Assembly (NCBI GenBank): GCA_977006965.1
Contig: OZ345354.1
Location: 3,348,001-3,412,000 of the forward strand
Length of the DNA stretch: 64,000 bases
Reading direction: 5' to 3'
Source: Phymatolithon calcareum
Lineage: Eukaryota > Rhodophyta > Florideophyceae > Hapalidiales
Part shown: positions 1-10,437 of the stretch, piece by piece
Numbering within the stretch: the first letter of the stretch is position 1
How the letters are laid out: each line of letters begins with the position of its first letter
Translations under genes and position numbers: made by a program
The notes under the pieces: generated by a model
Databases searched by the model: none
What the model was told of the DNA's origin: nothing
The model's input: only the letters and a program-made list of their open reading frames with translations

Positions 1-1
1 C

Positions 2-2677
2 ATATCGCGTAGGCCCTCGATCCCGCCAGGTGGAACAGGCCGCAATCTCAACGTAGCGACCGTAAAAGATACGTATCCCATCCCGAGAATGTACAAGTGC
101 ATCGATTCACTCGGCACAGCCAAGGTATTCTCCACCCTGAATTGTAACTCTGGCTACTGGCAGGTCCCGATTGCAGGAGACCACCGCGACAAAACAGCCT
201 TTGTTTTCCACTCGGGGCTCTATATTTTCAAGAAAATGCCGTTTGTTCTGACGAACGGCCCGCGACATTCTAACGTACGCTGGATATTTTTGCTTTCACA
301 GTTTAAATGGAAAACATGTTTGGTCTACCTGGACGACATTATCATTTTTTCGAATTATACGGCGTCGCATTTCGACCACGAGCGTACGGTGCTCACCATC
401 CTGAAGGACGCCCGTGTATCTCTCAAGCTTGAGAAATGCAGGTTTTTCATAGACAAGCTTAGCTACTTTGGACATGTTATTCCGCCCGGTGAACTTTCGG
501 TGGACACGACCCGCACGGCACCACTTCTTGAAACCCAGCCTCCACGGACACAGACAGAGTTGAGGTCATTCCTCTGATTGTGCAATGTCTACCGCCGGTT
601 CGTCCGCGATTTTGCCGAAATCGCAGCCCCGTTAAACAAACTGCTGAAAAAGGGCATGCCGACAAAGCTCGCTCCTTTTCTTGACGCCGAGCTACAAGCT
701 TGTCGGAAGCTAATTGACGTGATCATCTCTCCCCCGGTGCTAGCTCTCCCGAAACTGGGACTTCCATATTCGGTGGATATCGATGCGAGTGCGAACATGG
801 TAGGCGTCGCAGCCTTTCAACTGGACCACGTGGAACGACGCCCCATTAGATTCTGGTCGCGTTCGTTCGTCCCGGCGGAAAAAATTACTCGGCATCGGAA
901 CGAGAATGTTTAGCAGTCGTTTCGGCTGTGACGACATTGAGACCGTATTTGCAGGGGGAAATTTTCACTGTGTATACCGACTACGCGGCGCTGCGATGGA
1001 TACTGGAAATCGCTGATCCTTCTGGACGACTTATGCGCTGGAAGTTACGCCTGTCGGAGTTTAAGTTCAAGGTTGTTTACAAGAAAGGGAAGGAAAACAC
1101 GCAGGCCGACGCGCTTTCTCGTTTAAGCACGTTAGGCGAAACAACGGCAGATTTGGACGAAGAAATATCCTGCCTCGACGTGGACAAATTTTCACAAAAT
1201 AATCTCGACGCCGAGAGTGACGAATATCACGGACTCCGAAATGAGAACGAGATCGAGATGGATGCTCTGTTTGCCCTATAGCATTACAACCCAACCGGTG
1301 TTCAGCTCACCCCGGTGACTCGGGAAGAACTCCTGCGGGAGCAGCTGGCGGATCTGTTTTGTGGCAGCGTGCGGAAAGGACTAGAAGACGGAAACGACCT
1401 TCCATTCGCACAGGATGAAGCTGGTATGCTAATCAGTCTGGCGAACGAGGCGCCTCAAGTGGTCGTTCCGGATTCGCTTCAAGGCAGAATACTGCATCTG
1501 CGCCAATACTCAACGATGTCCAGACACCCTGGAGGGCGAAAAACACCACTTTGTCGCATTCTGATATCCATTCTTGGCGATTTGAAGAATTTTGATTACT
1601 CTCTGCGAAGGAATTTTTACTGGCCCTCTATAGCGACAGACTGCTATGCGACTGCTCGAAACTGTCCTACCTGTGCTCAAAATCGAGTTAAGCTAAGACG
1701 AAACGCAAAAGGTTGAAGCTTTTTCCGGCAGCGAGACCACTGGAATTTTTGGGTATCGATATCCTAGGAGAGCTTATTAAGACACCGAGGGGAAATCGGT
1801 ATCTACTTGTCATCACGGATCGGTTTTCGACGCTCGTACGCACGGCACCACTCGCACGTATCAACGCAGCAGACATCGCCAAGGCGTTCGTGCATCATTG
1901 GGTGTTCGTGTACGGGCCACCTGTGCCATTGCTGTCTGATAACGGAAACAGTTTACGTCCAGTTTCTTCCAGCATGTCTGCGCAATTCTCGGCATCGAGA
2001 AATTATTCACCACGACCTACCACCCCCAGTGCAATGGGCAGACCGAGCGGTTTAATCGGACCATCCTCGCCGCTTTACGACACTACGTTGCAGACCATCC
2101 CACCGATTGGGATTTGTTCTCAGACGCGGTCACAGACGAGTATAATACCCAGGTGTACCGTGTAACAAAACTCTGGCCATTCGATCTGGTATTGTGGGGG
2201 ACTCCTCCACCATTGGGCCTGGAGGCGCGTCCGTCCATGGACCAGTCGGGCGACAGAGAGAAGTTCCGCACAAAGTGGAGGAATTCGCTACGGCATTTGG
2301 TGGGCACGGCGTCAACAGAGATGCGAAAGGCACAAGAACTGTTCAAGAAAGATTTAGGCGCCCGCATTCGACCGACCGTTGACCGCATCCGACCAGGAAC
2401 TTTCGTTTTTGCTCGCCGGGAATCGGTTAGCACGCAGGATAGAAGGAATCACAAATTGTCCCCGATTGCCGAAGGTCCGTACAAGGTAGTTTCAGTGCCA
2501 GAGGATACCGTAGTCCTAGAAATTCGGCAGCAGCATGAACGAGTTTCTCGAGACCGGGTGGAATCGAGCACAATGGAAAGTGCAAGTTTTACACGCACCG
2601 TTTCTGATGCCGGTGAGATGATTGGGCACGGAATGCAGTGTGCTTACGTCATTTATCTGGCTCGTTTGAGAGGGTAG
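2..2677 (+). mobile_element. Ty3/gypsy LTR retrotransposon pol remnant (RT, RNase H, integrase), broken
   Basis: The window opens inside a reverse transcriptase domain. The frame runs without a stop from base 2, with the start-like ATG at 89 inside the domain. The catalytic box YLDDIIIFS is at about 329-355. A TGA at 575-577 interrupts the connection to the RNase H part (VDIDASANMVGV, then a one-base frameshift near 890-900, then TDYAALRWIL). An integrase follows. It has an HHCC-like zinc region (CPTCAQN at about 1663-1683) and the DDE core as GIDILGEL, LLSDNG and, after a further frameshift near 1950, GQTERFNR. A tail rich in basic residues ends at 2677. The order RT-RNase H-integrase and the motif spellings are those of the Ty3/gypsy class. 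At least three disabling changes mean it cannot be translated as one polyprotein. No gag, protease or LTR was identified; the 5' half lies outside the window. Confidence 0.92.
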
Positions 2678-3713
2678 GGTAACATGCTACAGTACAGTAC
2701 AGTATTTTTGCATATTTTGAGCCAGCAAAGCGAAATGAGACGAGATTGAAATTTCGGTAGTGCAAGCGGAGGAGGACCTGCGTACACTCGACAAATCTGA
2801 TCATCGCGTCGTCATCATGATCATCAGATATGATAAGTACGGTTTTCTCTCCAAAGAATTTTTTTCACCCACACGTGTGATTTAACGATAGTCAAGCTAC
2901 ATATGTATTGTAATCTCTCTCTCTTTCCGGAGGCACCGCCTGTCCGAAATCTGAGAGCAGAAACATGGTCAGTTTGCTTGCAGTGGTCTACAAAGCAAGG
3001 CCCAAGCGCTCCTGTTCTATTTTGCTTCAGAATCCTTGATGCGTAGGATTCGCTCCGTATTTCAAGTTTCGCGTTGATGCGGCCCATCCATCCAGCAACG
3101 GCAAAGCCTTGTCCGGAGCAAACGACGAAAAGTACTGTAATGGAAAGTTTCAGGTACCATTGCAAGCTCTCCTGTTCTTCAATCCATATTCTATTATGCC
3201 AAAGATCGCCGGATGCTCCCCTGCTTACGTGGCATGAACTTTCCATCATCGTCAACGCCGCAGCGCCACGAATGCAACTTCCTCCGCATAGCACTCTCGT
3301 TCCGTCAACGCTCTGTTCTTATTTTCCACCTAGCATGACATCGCGGTTTTGAAGCTCTGACAGAGCCGAGCGGTACGGTGCGGCTTTCCGCGTGAGTCGC
3401 CACAGCGTCTGTTTTCACAGTCGTGGTTCTGCTCAGGGCGACTGCGCCGCTCCGGCTACACGCCACTCCGGCTACACGCCACCTCACTGTAAATGGAAAC
3501 ACTCATCGCCGCCGTGCGCGCTTTCATTGAGGGGGTGCGAAGCCCGGTGGTCGCAGATGTGGTGTCAGAAAGAAGTGCAATTAGATCCGATTACACTTCC
3601 TATTACCTCCTCGGTGAGTTTCCTTTCCTGTACAGTACTTACATTGATCCGCCTCAGAACCGCCCAATAGTGCTGACAAGAGCGTACACTCTTGTTTGCA
3701 GAAGAGACTGAAC
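2678..3713. other. No gene recognised; one small tandem duplication
   Basis: Short ORFs occur on both strands but none shows a known motif. A run of overlapping ACAGTA units lies at about 2689-2703, just past the retroelement. A 16-bp unit CTCCGGCTACACGCCA is tandemly duplicated at 3450-3465 and 3466-3481. No LTR edge of the preceding gypsy element could be defined. Confidence 0.5.
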
Positions 3714-4367
3714 TCAACTAGTTTGTGCTGCAGTAGAACGGCAAGCTACAAGAACACGCTGAGGACTGCAAGTTTCGGTGCTCGTCAACCCTGCGGCAAT
3801 AGAGTCTCTAGCATTTTCTGCAACAGACACCTCTGTCCTGTCGGCATCAAACGCACTCGGCATACCGCCACTAGCTCCCTCCGCATTTAAAGCACTGACA
3901 GAGCCATCGGCACATGCTGCAGCGATTCTCTGCTCCCCATTTCTTGAAATCCATGTGCACATCGACAGTACCTTCGAAGATAGCGCATAAGTTGTGAAGT
4001 CGTTCAAATCTTTAGCACAGCACTCGAACACTGAATCACCCACTCTGCATACCAGACGATCAACTGAAACTGTTCCAATTGCACCAGGGGGCTGTTCAAG
4101 AAAACAAGCACACAAGATTCGGACCGAATTGGTCAAAAAATACCCTTTTCGAAGAACACCCTTTGTCGGAGCAGCAAGGCCAGAGACGGTGCGGAGGTAC
4201 TGTATGGCGATCTTCTCAGATTTGCCCACCTCAATCCTGCCATCACCTTCTCTTGAGATCATACATTGCGTGCAGACCACCGATGATGGCATACGCGCCT
4301 CTACAAGACAGCCTACCGCCGGTGTCCCGCATGAATCGATACCCATTGTTATGTCGCGGCGACACAT
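3714..4367 (-). CDS. Hypothetical protein, 217 aa, possible beta-propeller fragment
   Basis: An ATG-initiated reading frame of 217 codons on the minus strand. I do not recognise the family. The stretch RIAAACADGSVSALNAEG (about residues 147-164) resembles one blade of a WD40 or PQQ-type propeller (hydrophobic strand, then DGSV, then hydrophobic), preceded by the strand-like TYALSSKVLSMCTW. That is only one possible blade, so the protein would be a fragment if the resemblance is real. The region is GC-rich and overlapping plus-strand frames are also open, so a chance ORF is a serious alternative. No neighbouring gene supports a function. Confidence 0.25.
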   Translation of the reverse strand: MCRRDITMGIDSCGTPAVGCLVEARMPSSVVCTQCMISREGDGRIEVGKSEKIAIQYLRTVSGLAAPTKGVLRKGYFLTNSVRILCACFLEQPPGAIGTVSVDRLVCRVGDSVFECCAKDLNDFTTYALSSKVLSMCTWISRNGEQRIAAACADGSVSALNAEGASGGMPSAFDADRTEVSVAENARDSIAAGLTSTETCSPQRVLVACRSTAAQTS

Positions 4368-5334
4368 CGGGCGGCAACGGGAAAGCGACCACGCGCGATG
4401 ACATCCGGGCGTTGATCAACATCGCTAATGACTGTCTTGGAGCCGCAACCAGTGGCAGTCGAGAAGCGGCGCCGCGCGAAGTATCCCCGTGCCGAGCCAG
4501 GTAGTTCGACACCGTCTCGAGCCGCAACTAGCGGCATTCGAGAAGCCGCCACGCGCTAAGACGCTCCCGCGACAACCTAAGTCGCCCGACAGTGCCTGGA
4601 CGCTACAACCGGTGGCCGCCTGGAAGAACCCTTATGCGCGTTACGACCGGACCAAGGACGCCTTCTGGACACTTTCCATGCGGCCCTCTCATCAGGTTGC
4701 GCCACGCGGCGCCGCGCTGCGACAGGCCGAGACTCTGTGCGTCACATTCACAGGGGCGTACACCCGGCGGCGGTTGAAAACGCGGCTGCAGGCAGCGCAG
4801 AGTCGAAAGCTTGCTCGACAGTCTCACCGGCGCGCACAGTCGCCAGCAACTGCTCCATATTCCGAGCCTCGCCGATCGAAATCTCTATATCAAGCAGGAC
4901 GCCGAAGAAACCTTGATCTAACCTTGATCTCCAGCACACGCACCGCAAGCTTGCAGACGCGTTCACACGGAGGCACGCACTTCGGAATGTGCCTGAACCG
5001 AGACGTGAACCGCGCGTACGGCAGCGAACAGCGTGAGGAGCTTTTTGGTACACCGGCTGTCCTTTTCCCACAAGGACTCGTGCGATATCTGATTTCTCGG
5101 CGGAGGCTAGACCGGTGAGCATTTCGAGTTGGCAGCCCGCGTTTTTTTGTTGACCATCCACCCACCCTTCATAGTCTTTTGTAATAGTAGTGAAGCTATC
5201 GCACGGCTACAACTACGGCAATCCGGTTCTCCGGCAAGCGGTGCTTGTCCGGGAGGAGGTTCCTAAGAGTTACTGGACGGTGTCCGGGAACTCTAGTAAG
5301 GAGAAGCGCGACACTGCTCGCCTTCTCTAGGGAG
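4368..5334. other. GC-rich stretch with a degenerate repeat; no gene recognised
   Basis: Frames are open on both strands (plus 4489-5118, minus 4748-5161), which is expected in GC-rich DNA. A unit beginning GAGCCGCAACYAGTGGCA appears at about 4440 and again at about 4520, roughly 85 bp apart, so part of this stretch is a decayed tandem duplication. The minus frame has a plausible helical segment (about 4760-4900), but no family could be named. Confidence 0.4.
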
Positions 5335-6316
5335 CTAGACCGTTGGACGCCGTGAAAGTAAAGTCGTCAAAATTTCGGTTTTATGTTTCAAATAAAACCG
5401 CAGATCTTTCTCAAGTCTGTCAAGACAGGCAGTCTCCAAGCCTACCTCGCTATAACAATTTATTGTTGGCTTATTCGAGCCAACAGGGCTTCTGATGTGT
5501 TCTCGACAGCTTCCTGATGCAATATCCCATAATTCAACGTTCTTAATTATTATTCCGACGAGCAGTGACGAGGCGTTCTGCGAAGGAGCGGTGGAGGAAA
5601 TATTGGTTCTGGAAGCGTGCGTGGTGGGCTTCAACTCAGAAGCACCGTCTCCTTCTGCATTCTTCCAGAAAAAGAGCTTATTCACGAGGGAGGCCATAAC
5701 AAAATCTCCTGACGGGAAAAATGCCACAAGCAGGGAAGAGCGATTGTGGTGATGAGGCAAAGAACAACTCCAAATCACCTCGAACAAGTGCGATTCACCT
5801 CCACCTTCACGATTACACAACATCGGTTTTTCCCCGCGGCCGAGAGCAACCCGTTGGCCACTCTTTACATGGCTAGAGAAGAGATGCCACCTCGTGCAAG
5901 AAACTCATATTCACCAGACACCGATAGTTTTCCACTATCTTCTTTTGTGATTTTCGTCACATGTACCATTGAAAGGTCTGAAGAATACGACCCTTCATGC
6001 TCACAATCAGCCATATCAATAGTGTCCACAGCACAATATGCGCTCTATCCCCAAGGCGTGCCATAGGAAAATCAAAATCCCCTTGCTCGCGAACAGAACA
6101 TTCAGACAGTATCCGCGCGTACTTTGACAGACGCAGAAAACACCCACTCCGTGCTCGCAACCAGCCTCCACGGACGTTCTCTTCCATGCTGTTGATCAAT
6201 TTCTCAAAAAGTGAAACGCCAAACACTGAATAATATCCATTCAGCTTTTCCTGTCCCAAGTTTACAAACATCTCCGCAAGCACTTCAGTCGCGAATGGTG
6301 ACTTCAGGTACCACAA

Positions 6317-6419
6317 ATGACGCAGTACTTCGAATGTAACTGTGTCGTGGACTTATCCATTATCTTCGGAGGTAATGGATAAGTCCATGACACAGTTTAC
6401 ATTCGAAATAGTGCGTCAT
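6317..6419. repeat. Imperfect inverted repeat, arms about 46 bp, loop about 10 nt
   Basis: Bases 6317-6362 pair with 6373-6419, with about five differences, around a short loop (6363-6372). It lies inside the decayed NB-ARC gene and disrupts its frame. A second, perfect palindrome begins three bases later. Confidence 0.85.
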
Positions 6420-6421
6420 CT

Positions 6422-6445
6422 GCTGCTCTGGAGCTCCAGAGCAGC
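6422..6445. repeat. Perfect 24-bp palindrome
   Basis: Centre GAGCTC. The two 12-base halves are exact reverse complements with no spacer. It stands almost directly against the preceding inverted repeat. Confidence 0.9.
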
Positions 6446-8347
6446 GTATCTTGGGCTAATTGGTTTACCTGAAAACCTCTCGTAGCTGACGGAAACTAGG
6501 CAACCGCGTCATTCTGCCTCTCAACTGGATGGAATCGAAACATGCCATCTTCTTCTTCAGCTTCATCCAAAAACTCGATACGTTCAGACACCACATCATG
6601 TATTCTGGAATGTTCAAGGGCTGAATTCACTTTTTTCCTGAACGTTTTGGAAGCTAGGCCTCCCTTCTTACTGTCAATACACGATAATACATGTTCGGCG
6701 CTACCTCCACGCGCACGAATCAACCTGACAATCGTCGCAATTGCCAAAGGTATGTCACAGGAGTACTCCAGTGCTCTTTTTCGATTGCGGGCATAATAGA
6801 ATCCGTTCGTGCTATTTTTGAGGATGGGCATAGCTATCTGTGGAATTCCCTTCAAGATGATCGTTTCGATGAGAGTCGTACAGCGCTTCCGCTGTTTTCC
6901 AGTCCGGACTGGTGACTGCTTCCAAATTAAGACGGCCAAGGCGAACATGCTCCAAGCCGGGAGCCTTCGACAAGTCATCGGACCTTGTTGACATCACCAT
7001 CACGCTTCCACCACAAGACGTAATCTCAGACAATATCACCATCCATTCTTCTACATTTCGAAGAAGAAGTTCATTTCCAGAGGTTGTCAATCGCAAGCAA
7101 TATGCTGTGCAATGAAAAGAATTCACGCGCAAACTCCACCGCATCGTCAACGTTCCCTGGTTGCCTGATCTTTTCGGAAGTAAGGCGACCCCCACAGTCT
7201 GCAACAATGCTCGCGATTCTTTTCTTGACCTTTGCGTCCGATACGCCTTGACCAAGTGAGAGCCTCAAAATAGCACTGCCCCTAAAATGCTCTAGCACCT
7301 CTGCGTCTAAGCATACGAGCTTGCAAGCACTAGTCTTGTCAGCGCCTCCTTCGCCACTCACTGATGCGACTGCAACTCGGCGCACCACGTTATCAGCAAC
7401 TAAATCATTTCCCTACACCGAACCAGCCCTATCACTCTGAGATGGCCGTGGAAGTACACGACTTTTGAGTTCGCCGAGTGTTGTTTCCGCAACCTTGGGC
7501 AAAAGGCCGTCCCTGTACTTGACTCCATCTGGAAAATAGTGGATAAATTCATCCACAACACTTTTTTGGCCCTCTAAGATCGCATCTTATATTAATTGCA
7601 TCGTCTTTCATCGGCAACATCCTTCTTCAATTCCCATTCCCTTCTTCACTTCAGCTACCTCTTTCAGAGTACCAACTTCAAGAAATCGCTTCGTTACACC
7701 TTCAACTTTCGCTTAAAGCTCCTTGACATCGTCAGCTTTCCAGACACACACGTTATCCAGCATTCTATTAGATATTGTTCCACATTGGCCAGCAGCGTTC
7801 CAGGACTTTGAGATGATATTAAACAACTCCTCGACCAATATGTCGTTTTGGATCCCGGACACCAAAATATTGACGAAACATTCCAACAGCACTAGACACG
7901 CCTCATACAGCTTCCTTCGCGCAGCCGACAACTTGCCTCTGCCGTTATGCTCTTGAGCTGTCAGCACCGCAGTGCTTGCTGTTAAGGCATAACAGAGAAT
8001 ACGCATTTGACAACTCCGATTGCGCAGAACGTCTCGGTCAAATCCTTCACATCTTGAGATGCACCGGCTAGCGTCTGCTCAAATGCAGAGGACCAGTTGA
8101 TCGTTTTTTGATGGTCTCAAATATATTCCACAATCGCTTCGCCCACCACGTTCTTGATTTCACTCTCTCATTTTCAGGAATATCTAATAGAACGGTTTTC
8201 CGAGCAACTTCAGGAATGGAAAGATTAAATTTGGGAATCGGATTGTTCGAACGAATCTCTTCTATAATGTGGTCGCGAAGAACGGAGAGAGGAGCCACAC
8301 GTAGGCGCAAGATTGCGAACCAGCTGTCGCGTTCCTTAGCATTCTAA

Positions 8348-9123
8348 GCAATAAGTAGGATGCTCTTCTTACCTTCAGTGATTCTAACAGCGAGACTAGT
8401 TGTATCACTGTCAAAAGGCGCAACGCGGGATGCAACCACGTGTTGAATCGGCATGACGGGAAAAGTTAACGCGCCGGGACGATTCAGGCATTAGCTCCAG
8501 CTTGAGACAGTGTGCTGGTTTACGGAAGGAAATCAGGGATGAAGGCGGGAATCGACCGGGTTTGACGGCGAGGAGACGCAGATCGGATGAGAGTGAGACA
8601 TAGAAATAGACGGTATTCGAAGAGCAGTCCGATTCGGATGTGCCAATGACGACCCGAATACATGGAAACGGCGTGGAGGACGTGCAAGAATATGACGGCG
8701 AGGATGACATCGTGGACGGATGAACGAGAAGAGGAATGAGTTGCAGTTATGGTGCAGGTGGTTGGGTGCGCAGAGTCGAGACGTTGGTCAGAGGCTATGT
8801 GCACGGATGTGTGGCCAAAAGCAAGCTGGTGTACAGGAAGTAGGTTTCTGGTCCTTGTAATACCAGAACATTTTTGATGTGCTAAAAGTATGGCGCAGCT
8901 CGGCAGAACAATTTCTGCAGCACAGAGATAAAGCTATCATAAATCTTATCGACATCTCGACGGAGAGCCATTACATTACAACGTCCTCTTGGCGGTCGAT
9001 TTACAGTAGCAAAAAAATTGTGCAGGATACTGTAGTCCCTGGGGAAAGAGATAATTTCTCTTTCTCTTGCACCATCGGTTTCACGAACACGTGCCGACGC
9101 AGAAAAAGACGTGTATTTGAATA
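8348..9123. other. No gene recognised
   Basis: Minus frames at 8411-8804 are rich in Ser, Thr and His and look like chance ORFs. Nothing else could be supported. Confidence 0.5.
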
Positions 9124-9222
9124 GATGATGGAAGCTACAACCTAGCTACTGAAACGCATCTCCCTTGCTGTCTCATGATTGTTACTGAGGGCGTTCAATA
9201 AATTCCAAATTCAAGAAAAAGT
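9124..9222 (+). mobile_element. LINE 3' end, severely 5'-truncated copy
   Basis: This stretch matches 36255-36360 closely. Both contain the string GTTACTGAGGGCGTTYAATAA and end in a short A-rich tail. The same 3' signature (GAGGGCKTTYAAATAAA-like) closes other LINE copies in this window, so this is the tail of a truncated non-LTR retrotransposon insertion. Confidence 0.7.
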
Positions 9223-9249
9223 GACAATCATAAACCTGATTCAATAATG

Positions 9250-9660
9250 TCATAGATTTTTTATTGCAATTTTTTAAAGCCCCACAGTCATACGAATATA
9301 CGGGCAAGGCTTCCTCAGGTGCTACCCTCACTAGGGTGGCTCTACTCTTATGTCTTGTATTCTATTTGAGCCCCTAGCATGTACTTGGTTGTTTTTGATA
9401 GCTCTTCATAGCAATTTTCGAGATGTCGCTTCTTCTTTCAGTGCAGGTCTTCTTCATTCTGCATACTCTCGATGATGCTCTTGCTGAAGAGCAAAATGTC
9501 ATCTAGTGCCTTCTCAGTTGCCGCTCTGTCTTCTTCCTTGAGTTCATAGGCTGACAAGTTGCGATCCAGGGTCTCCACGTGCTGTCTGACTTTGCTTCCA
9601 ACAATGTCATAGATGGACCTATTTCCTATACTATAGAACAAACGCTTGCGGATATAGGCA
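9250..9660 (-). mobile_element. LINE 3' fragment (C-terminal ORF end plus 3' UTR)
   Basis: A minus-strand frame ends at 9438 with LDRNLSAYELKEEDRAATEK and IIESMQNEEDLH. It matches the C-termini at 20.8-20.9 kb (NNLAEYDLDGDKR, IIECMENEEGLH) and 35.2-35.4 kb (RKNLTTYELDSGEM). The 3' UTR ends in GGGGCTTTAAAAAATTGC and an A-run. Coding upstream is degraded; the apparent start is TTG and is not a real start. Confidence 0.75.
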
Positions 9661-9904
9661 AGGAAAGAAGAAGAAGAGGAAGTTTCGTCTTTTATTTCAA
9701 AGTTACAAAAGCATTATTGCCGGTTCTACGAAACTGTGGAAAATTGCACGCATGATGAAGGCAATTTTCAGTTTGACTAAAAATATCGTTGGGGTGCAAC
9801 AGGACCCATCGACTGCCGTGCGAGAAGAATCATGTTTGGTATGAACAGTCAACCGCACCACGCAATGAAACTGAGAGAAAGTAGACACAGATTCCTTTGC
9901 GCAA

Positions 9905-10437
9905 GATAATCGTGTTTCCTTCTTTCTTTCTTTATTGCGGAAAGATCGCTCACACTAAAGGTAAGCTCCTAAAGTTGTTCTGCAACAGCTTTTCATCGTT
10001 CAGAAATTTGAGTATTGCGAAGGGTCTCTCGCAGCATAGCTCTTCTACGGTTTTTGTACCCACTCTATCAATAAACTTACGTCTGGAGACGGAACGTCCA
10101 CCACACCTTAAAATCAGGTGCTCGGCAGTTTCCTTTCAACCAGAGTTACAGGTTTTGCACATTGGGTCGTACGAGCCGTGTCTCCATGCCTAAACACGGC
10201 CACCGTGGGGGTACAGCCTCCAATCAGCTGGTGTAAGATCATTTCGTTGGTCACTTCCAGAGGAACCCACGGAAACTAAACTGATCGAAGATATGGGTAG
10301 GCACGGAGTATGGGCAGTTGAAACACTCAAAAGTATCCTCACAAAGCTCCCATGTGCCCCTGAAGCGGAGGATGATGTTGCCAGAGCCATTGACGTGATC
10401 CTCAGTGAAATCAATCGATGGTAAAGTAGAAGCACAT
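9905..10437 (-). mobile_element. LINE C-terminal remnant with CxxC..H..C zinc motif
   Basis: On the minus strand, allowing one or two frame changes, the frame reads PMCKTCNSG, a stop, then KETAEHLILRC. This is the CxxC-x(n)-H-x(4)-C pattern at the C-terminus of many LINE reverse transcriptases. It ends near 9905 in AATAAAGAAAGAAAGAAGG. Its upstream edge coincides with the left edge of duplicated segment A. Confidence 0.5.

Larger units (their letters stand above)
5335..8347 (-). pseudogene. Decayed NB-ARC (NLR/STAND-type) gene
   Basis: A series of minus-strand frames in consistent order spells an NB-ARC protein broken by stops and frameshifts. From the N-terminal side come helical pieces (8310-8068 and 8006-7713). 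Next is a P-loop, VSGEGGADKTSACKLVC, near 7360-7310, in which the usual small residue before Lys is Asp. A Walker B-like ILLAIDNLW lies near 7075. The sensor-like VMVMSTRSDDL follows in a different frame near 6985, and the GLPLA-type motif CDIPLAIATIVRLI near 6750. Winged-helix-like and C-terminal pieces run at 6316-5957 and 5823-5335. An imperfect inverted repeat and a perfect palindrome (6317-6445) interrupt it. It is a different lineage from the two TPR-bearing NB-ARC genes further on, because the motif spellings differ throughout. Introns could explain some breaks, but the frame changes within the nucleotide-binding domain favour a pseudogene. Confidence 0.7.

Noticed and set aside
8411-8804. 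Ser/Thr/His-rich minus ORFs
   Set aside because: Two overlapping frames of equal quality, with no motif or repeat elsewhere; likely chance.
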